Assembly (NCBI GenBank): GCA_934045075.1
Contig: OW203726.1
Location: forward strand, 23,313,488-23,377,487
Length of the DNA: 64,000 bases
Direction: 5' to 3'
From: Yponomeuta sedellus
Lineage: Eukaryota > Arthropoda > Insecta > Lepidoptera > Yponomeutidae
Shown in pieces: positions 33,491 to 43,525 of the stretch. Made by a program: the position numbers and the translations under genes. A model generated the notes under the pieces. It saw nothing but the letters and a program-made list of their open reading frames with translations. It searched no databases and was not told the DNA's origin. The stretch's first letter is position 1. Each line of letters opens with the position of its first letter.

Positions 33491-33778
33491 ATATTTTCCC
33501 ATACGTAATACAGTATTTTACTTCGAATTATACGCAGTATATTTTCCCAGTTGTAGGTAGGTTATTTAGGGTTTTAGTAGTCTGTATTGTACAGTCTCTA
33601 CTACTTTCTGAGGTTTGCTGGAAGAAATCTTTTTCAGAGATAAGCTCAACTATGCTCAACATGTTATTTCATATGTAATATCCTGGTAAATGTTTCATGT
33701 GAAATAAGGTATAGAGAACGGGCTGCATGACTAATTGATGGACATAAAACTTTAAATGTGCATAATATACACTGAGTT
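33491..33778. other. No recognisable feature
   Basis: AT-rich. ATACGTAATACAGTAT is repeated from the adjoining leader. Confidence 0.4.
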
Positions 33779-34155
33779 ATGAGTTATCAACCCTTGTATG
33801 TCCCCACTTCTGGGGCACGGGTCTCTTCCTGCATCGCAGGAAGGTTAGGCCATACTGAAGTAAGTGGTGAACCACGGGGGCCAAGTCCGGGTTGGTGGAG
33901 GATCGTAAGACAGTGGCGGGCCTTTCTGTCAGAAGTTATCAAGCCGCCTATAAGACCTCTGACATGGCTTAACGACTGCCATTATATGACAGCCGGCACC
34001 AACGGCTTAACGTGCCTTGCGAAGCATGGAAGCGCTCGGAAAAATGCCACTAGCGGTAGTAACGGGACGCTCACCCATCCTGTACCTGACCGCGCCTGTT
34101 TTTGCTTACCAAGTGATTGAATCCAATCACTCGGTTTGCCTAGGCCACGAGCACT
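33779..34155 (-). repeat. SINE family D, reference copy
   Basis: The most complete copy in the window. On the minus strand it goes from the head GCTCGTGGCCTAGGCAAACC at about 34152, through AAGCAAAAACAGGCGCGGTC and GGTGCCGGCTGTCATATAAT, to CCCACAAGGGTTGATA-like DNA at 33785. A 10-bp insert (AAGTAAGTGG) sits at about 33860. Confidence 0.75.
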
Positions 34156-34753
34156 TGTAACGGCTTTATACTGCAGTAAAAGTGTTAAGGTTGATTAGCT
34201 GTCAAAAAGGTCGTTACGTAGCTAACACACAAAATAAGATTTTTTATAGATAACTAGCGGACTCAACAGACATTGTCCTGCATTATATAAAGATTAGAAA
34301 TGTACCTTCTGTTTTGTTCTGTAACTCAAACAACGCATGATTCATAATACGTTTATCAATGAAAAATTATGGGCAATACAACATATCAAATGGTTGTACC
34401 TATGATGTCATACATCTTGTTTTAATTTCAATACGTCGCCATAGAGGATGTTTAACCCATCATCAACAGAAATACACAACATTGTCTTCCCAAAACACAC
34501 ACGTTTTTGATTAATGTATTGTCGCTCGAGATAAGGTTTAAGAAACAAACTGTGGTGGCGCAAAGGTAGAACAGCGTCCTCTTATTGCGAAGGTCGTGGG
34601 TTCAAAACAAAAATTGTACCTATGACTTTGTTTTCGAAGTTAAGTACCTTTTTTTAAAAACCAATTTGTTCTTCTTCGTCAGGCTTTATACTACCACTGC
34701 TGGACATAGCCCTCCCCTAATGAGCGCAAGGTTGTGCCATCATTGGGGTGTAA
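34156..34753. other. No gene; SINE and Helitron scraps
   Basis: 34252-34275 resembles a Helitron-like 3' end in minus orientation. 34550-34630 has a tRNA-like head (GTGGTGGCGCAAAGGTAG, degenerate B box) of family E/F. 34683-34740 is the reverse of the LINE scrap at 26882. Confidence 0.5.
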
Positions 34754-34964
34754 TGCAAAAACCTATTTAGAGGCTAAAAATTCCACCCATGCCGGGATTC
34801 GAACCCGCGACCTCTGAGTCGCCCATTAGCTCAGTTGGAAAGAGCGCTGGCACGGATAGCCAGAGGTCGCAGGTTCAAATCCCGGCATGGGTGGAATTTT
34901 TAGCTTCTAAGTAGGTTTTTAAAATTGTCCTTAGCACGGGTTAGTGCATTAAAAATAATATAAT
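34754..34964. mobile_element. Family T foldback copy
   Basis: A short minus arm (AAAAACCTATTTAGAGGC to CGACCTCTGA) is followed by a nearly complete plus copy with A box TTAGCTCAGTTGG, degenerate B box (GGTTCAAATCC) and tail. No target duplication is evident. Confidence 0.7.
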
Positions 34965-35039
34965 TAATTACCTTTGTAAAGTAGTAGCCAGTCGCTAACT
35001 GTGAAGGAAAACATCGTTAGGAAATCTGAGTGTTTAAGG

Positions 35040-35150
35040 TGCACCTCAGCGCTTGAAATTGCTAATCCGCGGTGGGCACGCTTGGTAATTAAGCCCATAC
35101 TCTCTCCCTAAGAGAATGGTTGTGCCCTGCATAACCATTCTCTGATACCT
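35040..35150 (+). repeat. SINE family E 3' body
   Basis: CACCTCAGCGCTTGAAATTG, CCGCGGTGGGCACGC and CCCATACTCTCTCCCTAAGA, as in 18712-18830 and 44760-44870. Confidence 0.7.
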
Positions 35151-35602
35151 ACATAGATAATAAACAAACGTTATGTAAAATTATTTTAAGTGTAAATACT
35201 AAGACCGCTGACGTATAATTTAGGACAATACTTAATTTTATATGTGTACCTAGCCAACGACCTGTTAATGCCCCTACAATAAAAAACTACCCTGATAGCC
35301 ATCTTCCTTATTAAGAGGATCCGTAAGATAGCGCAATTGACGAAAAAAAACACATAATTATATATTAAATAGGTCTAATAGCGATAACCGTCTACTTGGG
35401 TGTAGTTTACCCGTGACCACGGCATCGCCAACATTTCAGAAATGTCTAAAACTACAGTGATTACGTTTATCTAATAAATAATCGCGATAAGACCCGTTTG
35501 ACATTTGACTGTGTACGGGCATCGCGCGATATTAAGAAAACCTAAAATCACATAAGTACCTTCTTTTACAGATCGCTTTTGGAAAAAGTGTCTACAAATC
35601 TC
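35151..35602. other. No recognisable feature
   Basis: No exon or shared repeat seen. Confidence 0.4.
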
Positions 35603-35830
35603 TCATTTATATGAATAGAGCTTGATACGGATAGAGAACACTTTACTGTACATCGTTATCAACCCTTGTATGTCCCCACTGCTGGGGCACGGGTCTCTTC
35701 CTGCATCGCAGGAAGGTTTGGCCATACTCCTGAAAAAATAAATTACACAGATATTTCTTAACCTAAGAATACAGACTGCAGCCTTATCACTAAAAGTGAT
35801 CTCTTCCAGACCACCTACAAAACTTAAATA
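35603..35830 (-). repeat. Family G repeat split by a family D scrap
   Basis: TAGAGAACACTTTACTGTAC at 35633 and AATTACACAGATATTTCTTA at 35740 are the two halves of family G. Between them lies the 3' end of family D (35655-35730). Confidence 0.65.
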
Positions 35831-36434
35831 GTGATTTTTAGTGTCCACGACTAAAACGAAAGGCTCGACAGCATTTCCTCTAAAATGAACAGATCAAGAC
35901 CTAAGGTCTTTGATTTCAAATATCCGAACTTAGGTCCTAAAAATTACAAGTCCCTTTTTGGAGCAAACAAAGATTTTCTTTAAATAGTGACGCTGGTGAC
36001 CCACGGGAGCCCCTTAAGAGCACATTTAAAAGCACTCACAAAAAAATATATCTTCTTCAGATCCGGTTCTAAAGCCAAAGATAGATGAGTCCACTCCAAA
36101 TGGATGCAAATTTTATGCCATGACTTCCAGCTTAGATGCGACTCCATTGTTGGATAGGTGATGCGACCCATAATGTTAACTGATTACATCTCTTTCGAAT
36201 CACGAAAAGTTCAAGGTTCGTGGCTAATGAGATTTGCAATCCACTATAGATTCTCCACCGCGGTCGAGTGAGTTTAACATTATATTAGTGTTCGCCTATT
36301 TGAATTTAATACGGTTAGCTTAAGCACACTTTGGCCTTTCCATCTACGTAATGAGACGATTTATACAGCGTCCAGTGGCAACTTCACTCACAGTAGAGAT
36401 AAAGATTTAAAGAAAATACTAATTTCAAAATGCT
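35831..36434. other. No gene; family F scrap
   Basis: 36343-36400 is a reversed family F 3' end (TCTACGTAATGAGACGATTT ATACAGCGTCCAGTGG, split here for length). The rest is unassigned. Confidence 0.45.
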
Positions 36435-36627
36435 GACTTCCGTGGCGCAGCGGTAGCGCATTTGCCTACCATGTGAGAGGTCCCGGGTTCGAACCCGGCT
36501 TCGGAAGAAAAAAAAACCCAGGTCTTGGATGTTTACATGTTTGTGATGTCGCTGTTTCTGATATCCACGATACAGGGTATCCTAGTGTGGGGCCAGAAGC
36601 AATGTATGTGCCAGTATGTAAAGGTTG
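36435..36627 (+). repeat. SINE family A, intact copy
   Basis: Head GACTTCCGTGGCGCAGCGG, B box GGTTCGAACCC, an A run, then GGTCTTGGATGTTTACATG and GTGCCAGTATGTAAAGG. It shows the uninterrupted order of the element that is split at 14091. Confidence 0.8.
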
Positions 36628-36782
36628 ATGAGACTACCTAAAGAGTTGACAAAATCAATTTTAACTCTCATTCGTATAATACAGAAGCTTGTAAATGTTA
36701 GTTTATTATACCATAGAAGAGTATTTAAAGGTTAGTATAGATGAAATAAGATAAATATAATTATAAATATATATACATATGA

Positions 36783-36865
36783 TTATACTATTTTTATTTT
36801 TAATGCACTAACCCGTGCTAATCCCGGCATGGGTGGAATTTTTAGCCTCTAAATAGGTTTTTAAA
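36783..36865. mobile_element. Minimal 83-bp family T inversion with 14-bp target-site duplication
   Basis: The tail in minus orientation (TTTTAATGCACTAACCCGTG) is joined at once to a plus-oriented body piece (ATCCCGGCATGGGTGGAATT ... AATAGGTTTTTA). It is flanked by ATATATACATATGA at 36769-36782 and 36866-36879. It lacks the A box entirely, so it must have been copied from a longer transcript. Confidence 0.85.
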
Positions 36866-36919
36866 ATATATACATATGACTTTTCAAATATAATTAACTA
36901 AAATTGCATGATTATTAAT

Positions 36920-37020
36920 ATAACATTTACATACTGGCACATACATTGCTTCTAGCCCCACACTAGGATACCCTGTGTCGTAGGTACCAGAAATAGCGAC
37001 ATCACAATTATGTAAACTTG
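36920..37020 (-). repeat. SINE family A 3' fragment
   Basis: AACATTTACATACTGGCACA, GCCCCACACTAGGATACCCT and ATAATTGTGATGTCGC-type sequence, reversed relative to 36435. Confidence 0.7.
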
Positions 37021-37254
37021 GTGCGTTTTTTATATTATATATTAATATTTAATAATATTACTAATAATTATAAATGTCATTAATATTAATATTATTATTA
37101 TTATTATATGATTGATAATTCAGTGATTTTTTGTAATTTTAATTTGATTTAATGTAATTTTAACATAGCACGTTAAAATGTTGCGCGCCCTACATAGTCC
37201 ACAAAGATCATATCAACTAAGACTTGTGGAATGCAATAAAGTATTAAGTATTGA
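37021..37254. other. ATT/AAT-rich low-complexity DNA
   Basis: 37030-37110 is made almost entirely of ATT and AAT steps. Confidence 0.6.
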
Positions 37255-37460
37255 AGGGACTATAACGGACGCTGCAGTGTCTGGGACAATGTGTTTTTAA
37301 GATGAATTGATTACTATGCTTGCTCGACACCTGTACTGTCCTGGCAGCTTAGCCGTCCTAGCCCACGGGAAATACCATACAATACGTGCGGAGACAACCA
37401 AGCCGCGGATGTTTCCTCACGTTGTTTTCCTTCGCAGTAGCTCAAGCAAGTTACAAAAGA
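37255..37460 (-). repeat. SINE family F, partial
   Basis: ACGCTGCAGTGTCTGGGACA, GCTTAGCCGTCCTAGCCCAC and ACCAAGCCGCGGATGTTTCC match 30371-30770. Confidence 0.65.
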
Positions 37461-37495
37461 TTATATGATTTCCTCGCTGGTAAAATATTAAAGCG

Positions 37496-37650
37496 CTCGT
37501 GGCCTAGTTGAATAGAGTGATTAGAATCAATCACTTGCGTTAAGCAACATCAGGCGCGGTCAGGTGCGGGCTGGATGACCGTCCCGTGACTGCCGCTAGT
37601 GGCATTTTTTCCTAGTGCTTCCGTGCTTCGCAAGGCACGTTAAGCCGTTA
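37496..37650 (+). repeat. SINE family D, 5' half
   Basis: Head GCGCTCGTGGCCTAGTTGAA through GCGCGGTCAGGTGCGGGCTG to TTCGCAAGGCACGTTAAGCC. Confidence 0.75.
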
Positions 37651-37929
37651 TCAACAAATATGATAGCAAAATTCCTTTAAATTCCAGAGAAACGTAAACA
37701 GTTCTGAAATTAATTCCAGTCGCGTACCTAGCGGTGCCCTAACTGTAAGCCTGGCATGAACTTAAATGGACTTAAGAATAGAGCTATCTACAGTCTGTGA
37801 GGTTAGGGTCATACCTAACCAATCCTGAAAATAAGTATTTATGCATTAAAAAGAAAGGATCTCGCAATTTTTCAAATTATTTATTTAATATTACATTATG
37901 TACTTTTACAAAGACGCTCCAATGAGCGT

Positions 37930-38095
37930 GTTCGTAAAAGTTTAGTAAAGAAAAACATCGTGAGGAAACTCGCGGCTTGGTTGGCTCCACACGTCTTTCC
38001 TGTGGGCTAGGTTGACTAAGATTTCAAGATGGTATATGTACTGGGCAAGCCTGCTCCAACTTAAACAATGTTCCAGGTACTGTAGAAGTAAATAT
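37930..38095 (+). repeat. SINE family F, middle part
   Basis: ACATCGTGAGGAAACTCGCG, CTGTGGGCTAGGTTGACTAA and TTAAACAATGTTCCAGGTAC. Confidence 0.65.
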
Positions 38096-38222
38096 ATATA
38101 ACAAGCACCTAGAGTAGAATTTATTGTATATGTATATATCGGATACGCCGTTCATATTCTACATATATTTAGACAGAAGTTTCGAAAAACTACGAAACTT
38201 TACCTACGGAAGTGTATATTTA

Positions 38223-38400
38223 TTCTATAATATAAAAAATAATCCCAGAATGTGTTGGTAAGCGCAAATCTCGAAAGCGGCTGAACCGATTTCGCTAATT
38301 CTTCTTTTAGAATATTCCTTGAAGTACGAGGGTGGTTCTTACGGAGAGAAAAATAAAGAATCGCCTGTTAGGCGGCACAAAGTTCGCTGGGTCAGCTAGT
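38223..38400 (+). mobile_element. Helitron-like short repeat, best copy
   Basis: TCTATAATATAAAAAATAAT at the 5' side, core GGCTGAACCGATTTCGCTAA, a hairpin CGCCTGTTAGGCG, then the end TTCGCTGGGTCAGCTAGT at 38383-38400. Confidence 0.65.
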
Positions 38401-39471
38401 AACAAATAATATAACAAAATACTATAGAAAATCCATAGTGCCACAACCACGACGAAGAACTCATGTCATCACGCTAGGAAGCTTCGTGAATCCGTCTTAG
38501 ATACTTTTGCTCATCGGAATGAATAGTTAGAGACTCATTAATAACTTTATTAGTATAACTATTCAAATGTCCGAGACCGTTCGTGCTCGCTTCACAATAG
38601 AGGATTACAGATACAAAATAAATAGTTCGGGAAGTACAAGATAAACAGAAGGTCTAATGATATTTCAACGCGTAGGTAGTGACCCTATTGCATGCAGTTA
38701 GAAGAGGGATAGGTATGTGCATTTTCCGTTTCATTCAGCTTTGGTCTACACAGAAACAAAACGTTGATAGAATTAAAACTTTCGTAAGTTCTATGCTTTA
38801 TTTGATTTTTGACCGGATCAACTAACTAGTTTTTTAGTCGGAAGACGAAAAACCGACGACGCGAGCTTAGCTCTAAAAATCATAGCAAAACCTGGGACCC
38901 GATTCGGGGCCATGCAAATTGAAAGCGTAGACGCAAAATATTCGAAGGCTTAAATTTGTCGCATAAAAATAAGATAAGATTGGAATGTGAGAAATAGTAG
39001 AACTTTTATAAATAATAATAAATTGGAACGACTTCAATTGTGGCTTTATTTGTAGATTAGTAGTATTATTTTATAATAAAACAGAAAAACTGGATAAAAC
39101 CGGATAAGCAGGTAAAATAGTCAGATCTGGTCGAAGGGTAAAGTTCTAGTGGTTATATACTCTTTGGTTGTAATGATGAAAAATGAGGAAAATCGAAAAA
39201 TGTGTGACGTAATTTAAATCTTTGAAAATGATACATAGAAAAAGAAATAAAACTGGTGTAAAGGGGTTTGCAGCGTTACAAGATACCTAACTAGACAAAG
39301 TCATTAGACATTTTTTTCCTCATTCGAATTCAATCTAGCATGGCATTCAGAATACAAATTTGGGCTCTCGCTGGATTTTTCATGTAGAAATTCAAGCCAC
39401 CTTAAGTCGTATACGAATTATTTGCTAATGAATCGGACTCTTTCGACAAAAAGCCTAGTAAGTTAATAGAT
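38401..39471. other. No recognisable feature
   Basis: AT-rich. No exon, RNA gene or repeat shared within the window. Confidence 0.4.
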
Positions 39472-39795
39472 TGGTTAAAGTGCTGGTTGCAATATTTTCT
39501 ATCAAGTTTTTTGCCCAGATTGTGGGTTCCAAACCTAGGGCTAATTATCGGCGCGGGGTAAAATGGTTGTTCTGTAGGAGTAATGGTAAAATTATAGATC
39601 AAATAGAATTTGTTAAAATACTAGATACAATATCGTCTATCAAGTTGTTTGCCTAGATCCTAGGGTCCGAGACCTGGGGGTAATTACCGCCGCGGGGTAA
39701 AATGGTTGTTTTCTGGAGGTAACGATAAAATTGTAGATCAGATAGAATTTGTTAAAATACTGGATGCAATATCGTCTATCAAGTTATTAGCCTAC
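39472..39795 (+). repeat. 139-bp tandem repeat, about 2.3 copies
   Basis: GTTAAARTRCTGGWTGCAAT, TCTATCAAGTTNTTTGCC and CGCGGGGTAAAATGGTTGTT recur at roughly 139-bp steps starting at about 39472, 39612 and 39751. Copies differ by several substitutions and small indels. Confidence 0.8.
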
Positions 39796-40292
39796 ATTAA
39801 TTATTAAACTCAACATTAATTAGTTGTTGCATGCACGTACCCCGGTTTCGGGTGCTTTTTATCTTGCCCTTTGCTTTGTCATCTTCGTCAAGCCTACACC
39901 ATTTAAAAAACCACGCCTCAGGCACTGCAGCACTCCTTCATCCATCTAGTATAAGTGAAGATGCCACTGGACGCTGTATAAATCATCTCATTACGTGGAT
40001 GCAGCGAATGTAATGTTTTGTCATAACTTTTTCCCATTTAATAAAAAATATTAATACCTGTTATGATTTTCTTATCTTAGTATTTTTTGTCGTTTACACT
40101 TAAGACAAAGCTGAATGAAACAGATAGAATATAATAACCAATATAAAAAAAATTTAAAATAAACGAGTAAAATTCGTGTAAACAGTTTTTATTATGTCTA
40201 GTTAACATGAGCAACCTTAGAAAATTCTGGACAGAATATACTAATGTCCCTCATTTCAAATTGGTTTGGTCTTCGCGTGGTCATAACGAAAG
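39796..40292. other. No gene; SINE F and foldback scraps
   Basis: 39940-40010 is a family F 3' end (GCCACTGGACGCTGTATAAA). 40150-40205 matches one end of the foldback element family at 11696 (AAACGAGTAAAATTCGTGTA, AACAGTTTTTATTATGTCTA). Confidence 0.6.
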
Positions 40293-40657
40293 ATCATACA
40301 TACATACATACATACATACCTACATACATACATAAGATAAGATAAGATAAGAATATTCTTTATTGTACACACCAGAAAATAATTACAGAGACAACAGTTA
40401 CAAAAGAACATACATACATACATACATACATACATACATACATACATACATACATACATACATACATACATACATACATACATACATACATACATACATA
40501 CATACATACATACATACATACATACATACATACATACATACATACATACATACATACATACATACATACATACATACATACATACATACATACATACATA
40601 CATACATACATACATACATACATACATACATACATACATACATACATACATACATAC
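40293..40657. repeat. CATA microsatellite, left part
   Basis: A short CATA run at 40297-40334, a GATAA run with ATTCTTTATTGTACACACCA, and then about 247 bp of pure CATA from 40411. The long tyrosine-alternating frames here are artefacts. The run is cut at 40657 by the LTR element and resumes at 43323. Confidence 0.9.
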
Positions 40658-41365
40658 TGTCACGCTAGCCTTGAAGAGGCTGCGACATAAATTAATGATA
40701 ATGAAATAAAAATGCGTTATAAAAAAAAACAAGATATGGTTTAATTAACACTTTCAATACTAGGGATGTGGATTAAAAATAGCCCTACACCGGTTTCGAT
40801 CTCTCTCTAGCGGAACCACGGTCAGGTACTCCCCTGAGCCGACCGGAGACAGTAGAACCGCTCCCCCAACGGCCGTGGACCAAGTGCGGAGAAAGTTTGG
40901 CCAGCGGGAACGGCGATCTCCTTTTCGGAACGGCGGGAACAGGCACCCCGGGGGTCTTCGGCTCCGTAAAAAGGGAAGTTTGGTCCGGTACTTGGACCCC
41001 AAAAAGTGTGGGGAGACCAGAACACATACGTGATAGTAAACCACGGCTTTCTTTAAAGAGAAAATTAATTAAATTGACTCGCGGCCGTTAGAGACGGCGG
41101 TGACGACTGGCGATACAAACAAAGAAATGCGCACGCGCAGGCTCGCCGATGGACCGGAGGCAAATGGCGCGGGCAGCGGTCGAGAGAGGGGACGCGCTGT
41201 CCGGCTCCACGTAATAAGTGGTTTTAGAGATGCGCAGTCGAGAAATGCGTAAACCGTTTTAGTTTGAGCTTCCTTAGTTTTAGTGCCTATATAGAATGTA
41301 AGTTATTTAATAGGTTTTATCCAACTTATTTAAATAAAAAGTTGTTATAAAATAATAACGTTACA
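40658..41365 (-). repeat. 3' LTR of the element
   Basis: Near identical to 42615-43322. On the minus strand it starts TGTAACGTTATTATTTTATA and contains CTATATAGG (about 41287-41295), a TATA-like motif. Short frames inside the LTRs are not genes. Confidence 0.9.
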
Positions 41366-41671
41366 ATACCCCGCTCGCTGCCCAAGGATTTTTTCCCTAC
41401 AAGGATAAAATCCGCAGCTGTAAAAAAATAATGTCTCAGATTCTGCCCTACCGTACATTCTTCCACAATCACAATTCAAACATACATCACCTAACATAAA
41501 TAACCTCAACAAGGTAAGAATAACAGTGTTAAGGAACTATTTCATAGGAAAGGCAACTAATAAAATTTGAGTTAGTTGACTTAAGGCAGCAATCGTAGAT
41601 TTTGTTGGAAAAAAAATAATTATCAGGGTAAGTAAATAAACTGAATGTAAAAAAAAATGCTAAATATCACA

Positions 41672-42601
41672 TTATCTGTAGTTGACCAATTTCAGGTCTT
41701 TGATGTGCCATTTGCCAAGATCCTTTCCGTTCATATCTTCTAACTGGTACACTAAGGGAGAAAACTTGTGTTTTACTCGACATTTTGCAAACTTGGGAGC
41801 CAGTTTTTTGCTGAAATGACTATCTTTGTCACTTTGAAAGTAGGTGCGTTTCCAAACAATGTCGTCTATCTCAAATTCCGCTGGCTTACGTCTTAAATTA
41901 TACTGCGACTGATTTTTAAGATGAGCTCGCCAGAGAGTTGCTTGCACATTGTTGAAAATTCCTGACAAGTGTCCTATATTTTCACAATAAACGTCGCGGG
42001 GAAGAAAAATGACCTCGTTGCCTAATTCTGCGTCTACATAATGAGATCCACAAGTGACAAGTTCTCTTCCATGGACTAAGAAGGAGGCTGTATATCCAGT
42101 GGCTTCGTTAACGGAGTTATTTATAGCGAACTGTATCTTTGGCAAATTCACATCCCAAGACCTGTGATCGTTCTCAACAAATGCCGATATACAAGTCACT
42201 ATAGTTTTGTTGTAACGCTCCACGGTGTTAACCTGTGGAGTGTACCTTGGAGTGAAGAATACATTCGGTACTTTAAATTTTTTAAAGAAGCTGTCCAGTT
42301 CTTTGCTAATGAACTGGGAGCCGTTGTCCAGAAATATCGTCTGTGGGACACCATGGACCAGGAAAACATTGTCTTCGAGGTTCTTAATGACTCCTTCCGC
42401 GGTTGCTCTACGCAGGGGAAACATCATACAGTACTTTGAGAAACAGCACATAACAACAAGCAGGTATGCGTTCTGTTTTCTACTGGAAGGCAGTGGACCA
42501 ACGAAATCTATCGAGATCATTTGAAACGGACGAGAACACTGCTTAGGCCTTCCCATTTTACCTAAAGTAGTATGGTTCGGAAGTTTGTACCTTTTGAACA
42601 C
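41672..42601 (-). pseudogene. Integrase catalytic and C-terminal region, truncated at the N-terminus
   Basis: About 309 residues without a stop. The DDE triad is visible: D in SIDFVGPLP, D in FLDNGSQF and E in VNTVERYNK, with exactly 35 residues between the second D and the E. The C-terminal part (KLAPKFAKCRVKHK ... GKWHIKDLK) resembles the GPY/F-type end of Ty3/gypsy integrases. The frame is open from the LTR edge, and the first residues (VFKRYKLPN) look like the end of the HHCC zinc finger, so the protein was cut by deletion. The first in-frame ATG is about 15 codons in. Any product would lack the zinc-binding domain. The open frame fits the young age of the element. Confidence 0.85.
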
Positions 42602-42613
42602 GTTTGAGCGCCA
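42597..42613 (-). promoter_or_regulatory. Primer-binding site and deletion junction
   Basis: One base after the 5' LTR the minus strand reads TGGCGCTCAAACGTG. A TGG start is expected for pairing with a tRNA CCA end. The integrase frame begins within this site, so the internal deletion removed everything from here to the middle of the polyprotein. The tRNA partner is not assigned. Confidence 0.65.
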
Positions 42614-42614
42614 A

Positions 42615-43322
42615 TGTCACGCTAGCCTTGAAGAGGCTGCGACATAAATTAATGATAATGAAATAAAAATGCGTTATAAAAAAAAAACAAGATATGGTTT
42701 AATTAACACTTTCAATACTAGGGATGTGGATTAAAAATAGCCCTACACCGGTTTCGATCTCTCTCTAGCGGAACCACGGTCCGGTACTCCCCTGAGCCGA
42801 CCGGAGACAGTAGAACCGCTCCCCCAACGGCCGTGGACCAAGTGCGGAGAAAGTTTGGCCAGCGGGAACGGCGATCTCCTTTTCGGAACGGCGGAACAGG
42901 CACCCCGGGGGTCTTCGGCTCCGTAAAAAGGGAAGTTTGGTCCGGTACTTGGACCCCAAAAAGTGTGGGGAGACCAGAACACAAACGTGATAGTAAACCA
43001 CGGCTTTCTTTAAAGAGAAAATTAATTAAATTGACTCGCGGCCGTTAGAGACGGCGGTGACGACTGGCGATACAAACAAAGAAATGCGCACGCGCAGGCT
43101 CGCCGATGGACCGGAGGCAAATGGCGCGGGCAGCGGTCGAGAGAGGGGACGCGCTGTCCGGCTCCACGTAATAAGTGGTTTTAGAGATGCGCAGTCGAGA
43201 AATGCGTAAACCGTTTTAGTTTGAGCTTCCTTAGTTTTAGTGCCTATATAGAATGTAAGTTATTTAATAGGTTTTATCCAACTTATTTAAATAAAAAGTT
43301 GTTATAAAATAATAACGTTACA
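42615..43322 (-). repeat. 5' LTR of the element
   Basis: 708 bp, same ends as the 3' LTR. Differences seen: an A-run length change near 42681, a one-base change at about 42782 (C against A), a missing G near 42895 and a change near 42985. Confidence 0.9.
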
Positions 43323-43525
43323 ATACATACATACATACATACATACATACATACATACATACATACATACATACATACATACATACATACATACATACAT
43401 ACATACATACATACATACATACATACATACATACATACATACATACATACATACATACATACATACATACATACATACATACATACATACATACATACAT
43501 ACATACATACATACATACATACATA
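43323..43525. repeat. CATA microsatellite, right part
   Basis: About 200 bp of pure repeat that continues the left run. The original tract was about 450 bp. Confidence 0.95.

Larger units (their letters stand above)
40658..43322 (-). mobile_element. Internally deleted Ty3/gypsy-like LTR retrotransposon
   Basis: Two 708-bp LTRs (TGTAAC...GTGACA on the minus strand) bound an internal part of only 1,249 bp. It holds a primer-binding site, the catalytic part of an integrase and a non-coding 3' segment that ends in a purine-rich GAGCGGGGTA before the 3' LTR. ATAC lies on both sides, a 4-bp duplication in phase with the CATA target repeat. Gag, protease, reverse transcriptase and RNase H are gone, so it cannot move unaided. 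The LTRs differ at only about three substitutions and two single-base indels, so the insertion is recent. Confidence 0.9.

Noticed and set aside
40256..40732. Long frames of MYVC or HTYI repeats on both strands, also at 43283-43571
   Set aside because: They are translations of the CATA microsatellite, which is open in several frames by its nature.
40760..41091. Overlapping frames in the GC-rich part of the LTRs, repeated at 42718-43048
   Set aside because: They lie within LTRs, overlap on both strands and reflect composition.
42601..42601. Position 42601 as the true start of an integrase gene
   Set aside because: The codon there is GTG and the frame is open back into the primer-binding site. 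The apparent start is a deletion junction.
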